DNA of 6,096 nucleotides from Planctomycetota bacterium (GTDB lineage Bacteria > Planctomycetota > PLA2 > JAEUHO01), in the NCBI GenBank assembly GCA_026647295.1, contig JAPKHB010000246.1:1-6096 (forward strand), read 5' to 3'. Under the pieces are notes generated by a model that was given only the letters and a program-made list of their open reading frames with translations, was not told the DNA's origin and searched no databases. The position numbers and the translations under genes were made by a program. Of this stretch, positions 1-3,884 are shown one piece after another; the stretch's first letter is position 1, and every line of letters begins with the position of its first letter.

Positions 1-115
1 GGATATGCGCATCGCTGAGGCTTTACTTACATAAGCGGAATTTAATGAGTCCTGCGATGCAAATCACCGTGACCTGTAAGAAAATGGTATCTGCTATGTT
101 CCTTACATACATGTT

Positions 116-135
116 TATCCGTTAAAGAACGGATA
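116..135. repeat. Perfect 8-bp inverted repeat (hairpin)
   Basis: TATCCGTT at 116-123 pairs exactly with AACGGATA at 128-135 around a 4-nt loop. It lies about 40 nt beyond the stop of the minus-strand membrane-protein fragment, so it could be its 3' hairpin. The stem is not GC-rich and only short A/T tracts flank it, so a rho-independent terminator is not well supported. A regulator-binding palindrome is equally possible. Confidence 0.45.
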
Positions 136-176
136 CAGTTTGATTCAGGCTGAGAGCACGGAGCGAGAAGGACATA

Positions 177-325
177 CTAATGAACCATAAGCGATATGAT
201 CCCTATGAGGGTGAGTATCCCGCCAATGATCTCTTTCTCGTAGTTTTCGATGCTGCAGAGATTTATTTTTTTCACGCCCGTATAGGCCAGGGTGGTCAGC
301 ACCAACATGCTTGAAACGATGGTTA
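177..325 (-). pseudogene. C-terminal fragment of an integral membrane protein (N-terminus missing)
   Basis: The minus-strand frame ending at TAG 179-177 reads as a membrane-protein C-terminus. It has a hydrophobic segment (LTIVSSMLVLTTLAY), a short basic and polar loop (GVKKINLCSIENYEKE), a second hydrophobic segment (IIGGILTLIGIISL) and a short tail MVH. Loop-then-helix endings of this kind are common in small solute or metal permeases, but the family cannot be fixed from about 48 residues. An ATG occurs at 308-306, but the hydrophobic frame already continues upstream of it and then runs into the GC-rich DNA, where it becomes antisense nonsense inside the VWA gene. The likeliest reading is a gene cut at the composition break near 326. 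A free-standing 43-residue protein is the less likely alternative. Confidence 0.55.
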
Positions 326-1630
326 GGTCCGCTCCCGCGCGTTGGCCCCCTCCCACCACTTGAGGGCCTGTTCGACCGCGGCGGCCCGGTCCTGGAAGAA
401 GCGTTGCCCCTTTCGGACCTCGTCCAGGTCCGCAAACCACGTGGGCGGGGGGGCCGTGCTGCGCACCGGCCGCGCCGGCCGTAGGGCGAGTCCGCTGCCC
501 TTGCGCTCGAGGTGTCCGAGCGTCTGGACGACGGGCACGGCCTCGTTGGCCAGGTGCTCCCAGATCCGCACGATGGCCAGCGCGCGCCAGTCCTTGGCCA
601 GGTCCTTGAGGATGCGCGGGCGGGGCCGCAGGTCGGGCGCCAGCAGCGCAAGGCGCGAGTAGTCGTAGAGGGTCGTCCGCTGGGCGTTGCGCACGCGGCC
701 CGCCGCCGGGGCGCTGAAGTCGTAGACGAAGTAGCGCCCCCCGCTGGAGTGGCACAGCGTGGCCAGGTTCCAGTAGCCAAAGCCCGAGGGCACCGGGTAG
801 CGCGGCGGACGCACCCACACGAAGTCCGCCTGCGCGAGGTCGAACTCCCACCCGTAGGGGACGAGGCCGAGCGCCACGTCGCCGCCGTAGAACAGCTCGC
901 CGCGGGGCCGCTTGCGGGGCTCGGGGTGGAAGCGCTCGGTGAGCCCGCGCTCGGGCACCTCGCGCGCCTCGAAGGTGAGCGTCCAGGGACGCTCGAGGCC
1001 CGCCTCGGGGGCGATGCAGTAGAAGGCGGCGCCGGCGTCGAAGAGCGCGCGCCGCGTGAGTTCGACGTCGTCCTCGGCCTCCCCGCCCTCCTCGGTGACC
1101 AGGAGCAGGGCCCGGGCGCCCGGCGCCTCCTTGGCGAAGCGGGCGGCCGCCTCGCGCACGGCTTCGTGCAGGTTCTTCGGGCCGTTGGCGGGCAGGAAGG
1201 CCAGGGCGGCGAGCGCCCCTTCGACGGTCGAAGGGATGCGCGTGGGCGGGGTGTACTCGCCGGCGCCCGCGCCGTAGACCCCGATGCCCATCCCGCGCGG
1301 GCCGGCGTCCCAGGCCTCTTCGAGGGCCGCCGCCAGCGCCTCGATCTCGTCCTTGAGCGAAGCGGTCGGGTCGAGGACCAGCAGGAGTTGGGCCGTGCCG
1401 ACCGCGGGGTCGGCCTCGACGCGCGTCTTGAGGTTTCCCGCCACGTAGACGAGGCAGTCGGCGATCGCCCCGCGGCGCTCGTAGACCTCGGCGGGCGTGC
1501 GGGCCTCGGTGGAGGCCCCGGCCGGCCGCGGGCCCGGGGGGCCCAGCGCCCCGAGCGCGACGAGGAGCAGCCCGCCCAGGAGCCCGCGAGCGGGCGGGGC
1601 GGCGCGGGTCGGGCCGCAGGGAGCGTCCAC
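323..1630 (-). CDS. Secreted von Willebrand A-like protein with altered metal site
   Basis: 435 residues from GTG 1630-1628 to TAA 325-323. Residues 15-39 form a signal peptide (Arg, a Leu/Ala/Gly-rich core, likely cleavage after AGA39), so the protein is probably exported. Residues about 79-200 look like a VWA fold: a hydrophobic strand ending LLLVLDPTAS (D87, T89, S91 in place of DxSxS), amphipathic helices, GPKNLHEAVREAAARF, then the strand ALLLVTEEGGEAEDD, where E180 replaces the usual metal-binding Asp. The remaining ~235 residues are Trp/Tyr/Pro-rich (EFDLAQADFVWVRPPRYPVP, SGFGYWNLATL, SSGGRYFVYDF), with a helical end; I do not recognise them as a named domain. Known VWA proteins bind ligands through a divalent metal at this site; here metal binding is uncertain. 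Function unknown. The gene is divergent from the parvulin lipoprotein gene, and a TACAGT box lies 6 nt before its start. The C-terminal end lies at the composition break, so the true C-terminus could be altered. Confidence 0.85.
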   Translation of the reverse strand: MDAPCGPTRAAPPARGLLGGLLLVALGALGPPGPRPAGASTEARTPAEVYERRGAIADCLVYVAGNLKTRVEADPAVGTAQLLLVLDPTASLKDEIEALAAALEEAWDAGPRGMGIGVYGAGAGEYTPPTRIPSTVEGALAALAFLPANGPKNLHEAVREAAARFAKEAPGARALLLVTEEGGEAEDDVELTRRALFDAGAAFYCIAPEAGLERPWTLTFEAREVPERGLTERFHPEPRKRPRGELFYGGDVALGLVPYGWEFDLAQADFVWVRPPRYPVPSGFGYWNLATLCHSSGGRYFVYDFSAPAAGRVRNAQRTTLYDYSRLALLAPDLRPRPRILKDLAKDWRALAIVRIWEHLANEAVPVVQTLGHLERKGSGLALRPARPVRSTAPPPTWFADLDEVRKGQRFFQDRAAAVEQALKWWEGANARERT

Positions 1631-1636
1631 CGCTCC
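1620..1636. promoter_or_regulatory. 17-bp palindrome over the VWA gene start (possible operator)
   Basis: GGAGCG (1620-1625) and CGCTCC (1631-1636) are exact inverted repeats around a 5-bp centre that contains the GTG start codon. The site fills the space between the TACAGT box and about +11 of the minus-strand transcript. A repressor bound here would block initiation, or the RNA could fold on itself at its very 5' end. Both roles are inference; part of the repeat may simply reflect coding sequence. Confidence 0.35.
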
Positions 1637-1642
1637 ACTGTA
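1637..1642 (-). promoter_or_regulatory. -10 box (TACAGT) of the VWA gene
   Basis: Read on the minus strand, TACAGT is followed by exactly 6 nt and then the GTG start at 1630. This places the expected transcription start on the start codon, so the mRNA would be leaderless. No good TTGACA-like -35 is visible, and no Shine-Dalgarno fits. Confidence 0.55.
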
Positions 1643-1664
1643 CCGGGATCGATGGCGCGAAGCG

Positions 1665-1670
1665 TAAGAT
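1665..1670 (+). promoter_or_regulatory. -10 box (TAAGAT) of the parvulin lipoprotein gene
   Basis: TAAGAT is followed by 7 nt and then GTG 1678, the geometry of a leaderless transcript. The in-frame ATG at 1669 lies inside this box and would not be transcribed from it, which decides the start in favour of GTG 1678. No clear -35 is seen. Its core overlaps that of the opposite promoter at 1637-1642. Confidence 0.55.
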
Positions 1671-1677
1671 GCGGTCC

Positions 1678-2808
1678 GTGGACGCGCCGCACGCCCTTCC
1701 GCCGCACCGCACGCCCCGCCCGGGGCGGGGGCGATCCCGGCCCGCGGGCGCCGCCCTGCTGGCCGCGATCCTGCTCGGCCTGCCGGCCTGCGGAGGCTCG
1801 GAACGCCCGGTGCCCGACGTCTCCGCCGAGGTCGACGCCTACACCTTCGCGGTCTCGCACATGCTCTTTCGCGTGGCCGAGGGCAAGCCCTTCTCCCACG
1901 CCCTCGTGCGCGCCCGGCAGGCCGAACGCCTGCTGCGCGAGGGCCAGCCCTTCGCCGAGGTGGCCCGCAGCCGCTCGGAGGACGAGAGCGCCCCGGACGG
2001 CGGCTTCCTCGGCTTCGTGCCCACCCACCACGACACCAGCTTCGCCGGCGCGGTGCAGGCGCTGCGCCCCGGCCAGACCTCGGGCATCGTGCGCACCAGC
2101 CTCGGCCTGCACATCATCCACCGCCACACCTTCGCGGAGGGCGTGCGCCTGGAGCGCGCCCTGCGCCTGCCGGCCTACGGCTTCTGGCTGGCCCACGGCG
2201 AGATGGAGGGTGCCGGCGGACGCACGCGCGAACAGGCCCTGGAGGAGGCCCGGACCCTCGTGCGTCGGCTGCGCGCCGGCGAGATCACCATCCAGGAGGC
2301 GCGCATGAGCGCGCGCGGGGCGCGGGGCCCGGACCGGCCCGACGCCTTCCTGGGCGGCTTCGCCAACCGCCCCGGCCGCGAGGACGTCTTCGCCGCCCTT
2401 TCCTCGGTGCCCGAGGAGGGCTTCCCCGATCCGGTCGACACGGACGGCGGCGTGGCCGTGCTGCAGCGCGGCCGGCACATGCGGATGCTGGTGCGCCACA
2501 TCCTGGTGCGCCACGCGCACGGCGACAACGAGGGCCGGATCGTGACCCGCACGCGCGCGGAGGCGCGGGCGCGGGCCGAGGAGGCCCTCGGGGAGGCCCG
2601 CGCCGACCCGGGGCGCTGGCAGAACCTGGTCGAGCGCTACAGCGACGACACCCTCACCGTGCCGGACCAGGGTACCTGGGGGGTCTTGAGCCCCGGCGAG
2701 ACCCCCCTGCCCATCGAACTGGCGGCCCACCGCACGCCGCCCGCCAGCCTGTGTCCCGAGGTCGTGGAGAGCCCGCTGGGCTTCCACGTCCTGCTCCGCG
2801 TGAACTGA
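1678..2808 (+). CDS. Lipoprotein with three tandem parvulin-type peptidyl-prolyl isomerase modules
   Basis: 376 residues from GTG 1678 to TGA 2808. A basic N-terminus, a hydrophobic stretch (A25-L35) and the lipobox LPAC (C38) indicate a lipoprotein, with Cys38 lipidated after signal peptidase II. Module 1 (about 57-152) has parvulin landmarks: SHMLF with H61, RSRSEDE, GGFLGF (108-113), an AL.PGQTSGIV segment and GLHIIH (H145, H148). Module 3 (about 268-375) repeats them: MLVRHILVRH, ERYSDD, GTWGVLSPGE, ESPLGFHVLLRV. Between them, about 153-267 keeps the spacing (AGEITIQEARMSARG, DAFLGGF, a GFPDPVDTDGGVAVLQRGR end) but has YGFWLAHG in place of the S/R-H-I-L strand, so it looks like a degenerate module. 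The family (PrsA/SurA/PpiD relatives) assists folding of exported proteins outside the cytoplasm; that role is inferred here. The VWA-like exported protein encoded divergently is a possible client. Confidence 0.88.
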   Translation: MDAPHALPPHRTPRPGRGRSRPAGAALLAAILLGLPACGGSERPVPDVSAEVDAYTFAVSHMLFRVAEGKPFSHALVRARQAERLLREGQPFAEVARSRSEDESAPDGGFLGFVPTHHDTSFAGAVQALRPGQTSGIVRTSLGLHIIHRHTFAEGVRLERALRLPAYGFWLAHGEMEGAGGRTREQALEEARTLVRRLRAGEITIQEARMSARGARGPDRPDAFLGGFANRPGREDVFAALSSVPEEGFPDPVDTDGGVAVLQRGRHMRMLVRHILVRHAHGDNEGRIVTRTRAEARARAEEALGEARADPGRWQNLVERYSDDTLTVPDQGTWGVLSPGETPLPIELAAHRTPPASLCPEVVESPLGFHVLLRVN

Positions 2809-2830
2809 CCGGACACAGGCCCGGCCCCGC

Positions 2831-2848
2831 GCGCCCGCGGGGGGGCGC
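2831..2848 (+). terminator. GC hairpin after the parvulin gene (weak terminator candidate)
   Basis: GCGCCC (2831-2836) pairs with GGGCGC (2843-2848) around 6 nt, 22 nt after the TGA stop and just before the tRNA promoter. No U-tract follows, so intrinsic termination is doubtful; hairpins of this size arise easily in such GC-rich DNA. Confidence 0.2.
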
Positions 2849-2852
2849 TGGG

Positions 2853-2858
2853 TAGACT
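2853..2858 (+). promoter_or_regulatory. -10 box (TAGACT) of the tRNA-Arg gene
   Basis: TAGACT lies 18 nt before the mature tRNA 5' end, which would leave a leader of about 10-12 nt for RNase P to remove. It is one of the few A/T-containing hexamers in the 70-bp gap and is identical to the box proposed at 3884-3879 on the minus strand. No convincing -35 is visible. Confidence 0.5.
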
Positions 2859-2876
2859 GCCGCCGGCGTGCCGCCC

Positions 2877-2953
2877 GCCCCCGTAGCTCAACCGGATAGA
2901 GCACGAGATTTCTAATCTCGCGGTTCCAGGTTCGACCCCTGGCGGGGGCGCCA
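2877..2953 (+). tRNA. tRNA-Arg, anticodon UCU, encoded CCA
   Basis: All arms can be folded by hand. Acceptor GCCCCCG (2877-2883) pairs CGGGGGC (2943-2949). The D arm is GCTC/GAGC (2886-2889 with 2899-2902) around a loop containing GG. The anticodon stem is CGAGA/TCTCG (2904-2908 with 2916-2920) with loop TTTCTAA, giving anticodon TCT at 2911-2913. The T arm is CCAGG/CCTGG (2926-2930 with 2938-2942) with loop TTCGACC. Discriminator G2950 is followed by encoded CCA at 2951-2953. The anticodon reads AGA (and AGG by wobble), rare codons in DNA of this composition. No other tRNA lies in the window. Confidence 0.97.
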
Positions 2954-2979
2954 GCCTCCGGCGGCCCGGCGGGGCGTCG

Positions 2980-3001
2980 CGCCCGGTGGACGCGCCGGGC
3001 G
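2980..3001 (+). terminator. Hairpin downstream of tRNA-Arg (possible terminator)
   Basis: CGCCCGG (2980-2986) pairs with CCGGGCG (2995-3001) around an 8-nt loop, 27 nt after the CCA. The position suits the end of a short tRNA transcript, but no U-tract follows, so the call rests on position and a 7-bp stem only. Confidence 0.3.
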
Positions 3002-3178
3002 GGGCTGACGCGCGCGCTGGACGCCGGGCCGACCGCAAGGCCGATGGCCGGCGCCCCCGCACCTTCGGCACGCAACCTGCTCCCCCCCGCGCACGCTCGA
3101 CCCCGCGTGCCCATGGGCCTTGCCCCGGGGGCGCCGGGAGGGAACGCGGTCCCCGTGGGGGCCGCGTGGCTGGAAGGT

Positions 3179-3213
3179 CCCGTACGGGGGCGGCGCCACC
3201 GGGCGCCGCCCCC
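3179..3213. repeat. 10-bp palindrome overlapping a 12-bp perfect inverted repeat
   Basis: CCCGTACGGG (3179-3188) is a perfect palindrome. Its last three bases start the left arm of a second structure: GGGGGCGGCGCC (3186-3197), loop ACCG, GGCGCCGCCCCC (3202-3213). The 12-bp all-GC stem with a 4-nt loop is the strongest hairpin in the window and is followed by a short CTTT at 3217-3220. It could be a terminator with a poor U-tract, a folded untranslated RNA, or a binding site. The two structures share bases and could not both form fully on one RNA. Confidence 0.55.
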
Positions 3214-3245
3214 CGCTTTGGCGCCGGCGGGCCGCGCCGCGGGCC

Positions 3246-3278
3246 GGCCCGTTCGCGCCACGGCCTGGCCCGTTCGCG
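3246..3278 (+). repeat. Two 12-bp direct repeats at 21-bp period, upstream of the coiled-coil gene
   Basis: GGCCCGTTCGCG occurs exactly at 3246-3257 and 3267-3278, separated by 9 bp. The 21-bp period is two helical turns, so both copies face the same side of the DNA. Relative to a start at 3308 they span about -62 to -51 and -41 to -30, the usual place for an activator contacting RNA polymerase. The second copy contains TTCGCG, 17 bp before the TAGGAT box, which could double as a -35. Regulatory role is inferred. Confidence 0.45.
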
Positions 3279-3295
3279 TCAGGGGACCCCGCAGG

Positions 3296-3301
3296 TAGGA
3301 T
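3296..3301 (+). promoter_or_regulatory. -10 box (TAGGAT) of the coiled-coil gene
   Basis: TAGGAT is followed by 6 nt (GGGCCC) and then ATG 3308, predicting a leaderless mRNA. TTCGCG at 3273-3278, 17 bp upstream, is a weak -35 candidate and lies inside the second direct repeat. Confidence 0.55.
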
Positions 3302-3307
3302 GGGCCC

Positions 3308-3583
3308 ATGCCCAGTACGAACTCCCTCCAACGCCTCGCCCGGCTCACCCAGAAGGTCCGGGAGGAGTTGCGCGGCGGCGGGATGGCGGTGACCTTCCGC
3401 TACATCTTCCGCTCGACGGCGATCCTGGCCCGGGTCTCGGAGATCCTGGCGGAGCAGGTCGCCCGCGAGGCCATCGCCCGCAAGGCCCTGGAAACCCGCG
3501 TGGAGGCCCTGGAGCGCCAGGTGCGCGCCCTGGGCGGAGCCCCGGCGAGCCCGGCCCGCCTGCGGTCCCAGGCGTCCAGCTAG
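3308..3583 (+). CDS. Small helical protein with C-terminal coiled coil, function unknown
   Basis: 91 residues from ATG 3308 to TAG 3583. There is no signal peptide or membrane segment. Residues about 5-50 are predicted helical and amphipathic by eye (LQRLARLTQKVREEL, then GGGMAVTFRYIFRSTAILARVSEILAEQVA). Residues about 58-76 show a heptad-like pattern (LETRVEALERQVRAL) typical of a short coiled coil, followed by a Pro/Ala/Ser tail. I do not recognise a family. Short helical proteins of this type serve as oligomerisation adaptors or granule-surface (phasin-like) proteins, but nothing here proves either. The ATG is supported by the TAGGAT box 6 nt upstream. The gene is convergent with the 85-residue protein at 3596-3853, their stops being 12 bp apart. 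Confidence 0.75.
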   Translation: MPSTNSLQRLARLTQKVREELRGGGMAVTFRYIFRSTAILARVSEILAEQVAREAIARKALETRVEALERQVRALGGAPASPARLRSQASS

Positions 3584-3598
3584 CGGGAGCCCCGCCTA
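3581..3598. terminator. Hairpin containing both convergent stop codons
   Basis: GCGGG (3583-3587) pairs with CCCGC (3591-3595) around AGC, and the flanking TA/TA can pair past one bulged C. The TAG stop of the plus gene (3581-3583) and of the minus gene (3598-3596) sit in the two arms, so one element could end both transcripts. The stem is short and lacks a U-tract. Confidence 0.35.
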
Positions 3599-3853
3599 GC
3601 GGAACACCTTCCGCAGGGAACCCTCGATCACGCCCCAGGGCACGAAGCCGGGCTTGCGCGTCACCGTGACGCGGATCAGGCGCCCGCTGACGACGTAACT
3701 GCCTTCGGCCGTGCCGCGGAAGCTGCCCCCGCGCGCGTCCCCCACCAGCGCGATCCCGGCGGCGCGCGCCGCGTCCTGCGCGCGCTTGAGCAGCGCGTCG
3801 GCGCTCTCGCCCTCGGGCACCTCCACCTCGAACGTCTTCTCGGCGCAACTCAA
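3596..3853 (-). CDS. Conserved-looking small protein (85 aa), function unknown
   Basis: Read from TTG 3853-3851 to TAG 3598-3596 (MSCAEKTFEVEV...). It has an N-terminal strand (KTFEVEVPEG), a helix (SADALLKRAQDAARAAGI), then strand-turn-strand segments rich in Gly (GDARGGSFRGTAEGSYVVSGRLIRVTVTRKP) and a final helix (WGVIEGSLRKVF). This alpha/beta layout and length recall the small polyhydroxyalkanoic-acid-system (PHA_gran_rgn) proteins, but that is an impression of fold, not a recognised match. TTG is chosen because sequence upstream of it reads as Arg/Pro-rich nonsense that would overlap the 3' end of the HD-GYP gene. A G5 run 7 nt before TTG may help ribosome binding. A TAGACT box lies 26 nt upstream. 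Reading-frame confidence is good; the exact start is less sure. Confidence 0.7.
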   Translation of the reverse strand: MSCAEKTFEVEVPEGESADALLKRAQDAARAAGIALVGDARGGSFRGTAEGSYVVSGRLIRVTVTRKPGFVPWGVIEGSLRKVFR

Positions 3854-3878
3854 TGGAGGCCCCCGGGGTTCGCGGCGG

Positions 3879-3884
3879 AGTCTA
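3879..3884 (-). promoter_or_regulatory. -10 box (TAGACT) for the 85-aa protein gene
   Basis: On the minus strand TAGACT lies 26 nt before TTG 3853 and overlaps the TAG stop of the HD-GYP gene (3884-3882). It is identical to the box before tRNA-Arg. A start about 7 nt downstream would give a leader near 19 nt. Because the stop codon supplies part of the match, the support is weaker than for the other boxes. Confidence 0.35.

Larger units (their letters stand above)
1..326. other. Compositionally distinct segment at the left edge (about 326 bp)
   Basis: This stretch has near-average base composition, with A- and T-rich runs. It meets the GC-rich remainder abruptly at about 320-330. It holds the membrane-protein fragment at 177-325 and, in 1-176, no convincing gene. 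Positions 9-19 and 51-60 form an imperfect inverted repeat (GCATCGC pairing GCGATGC, extended by AGG/CCT past a 2-nt bulge), and a perfect hairpin lies at 116-135. The break could be a metagenomic assembly chimera, a recent insertion, or a deletion joint. The sequence shows the break but not its cause. Confidence 0.75.
2954..3295. other. Non-coding region between the tRNA and the coiled-coil gene
   Basis: No open frame here has the strong G/C third-position preference or the recognisable protein character of the neighbouring genes; the candidate frames give Arg/Pro/Ala/Gly-rich nonsense. The stretch does hold structure: a 7-bp hairpin just after the tRNA (2980-3001), a palindrome joined to a 12-bp inverted repeat (3179-3213), and a 12-bp direct repeat just upstream of the next gene (3246-3278). 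A small RNA cannot be excluded, but I see no TAnnnT promoter placed convincingly for one. Confidence 0.6.

Noticed and set aside
180..314. A 44-residue plus-strand frame (MNHKRYDPYEGEYP...) with a GAAGGA motif 7-8 nt upstream of ATG 180
   Set aside because: The ribosome-site match is tempting, but the minus-strand frame over the same bases reads as two membrane helices with a charged loop, which is much more protein-like. The two cannot easily both be real.
1669..1677. ATG 1669 as the start of the parvulin lipoprotein
   Set aside because: It lies within the TAAGAT -10 box; the GTG at 1678 sits at the expected transcription start and leaves the signal peptide intact.
512..2308. A 598-codon plus-strand open frame antisense to the VWA gene and overlapping the parvulin gene
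   Set aside because: It is low-complexity Arg/Gly/Ala sequence, a shadow of two genes with a signal peptide, a lipobox and recognisable domains.
2986..2997. A second copy of the 12-mer GTGGACGCGCCG, which also begins the parvulin gene at 1678
   Set aside because: It lies inside the loop of the hairpin after the tRNA, with no -10 box or convincing frame following. A 12-bp match of GC-rich words can occur by chance here.
3044..3298. An 84-codon plus-strand frame in the gap after the tRNA
   Set aside because: Third positions are less G/C-biased than in real genes here, no promoter box fits its ATG, it crosses the strong hairpin and direct repeats, and its translation is Pro/Ala/Arg-rich.
2637..3331. 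Minus-strand frames with segments such as PGVEPGTARLEIS and RQGSNLEPRD
   Set aside because: These are the familiar translations of the antisense strand of a tRNA gene, not proteins.
145..3348. A 1067-codon open frame on the minus strand spanning the VWA gene, the parvulin gene and the tRNA
   Set aside because: It covers a clear tRNA and two better-supported genes in other frames, and its translation is Arg/Pro/Ala/Gly-rich without domains. Such long frames are common by chance in very GC-rich DNA because stop codons are rare.
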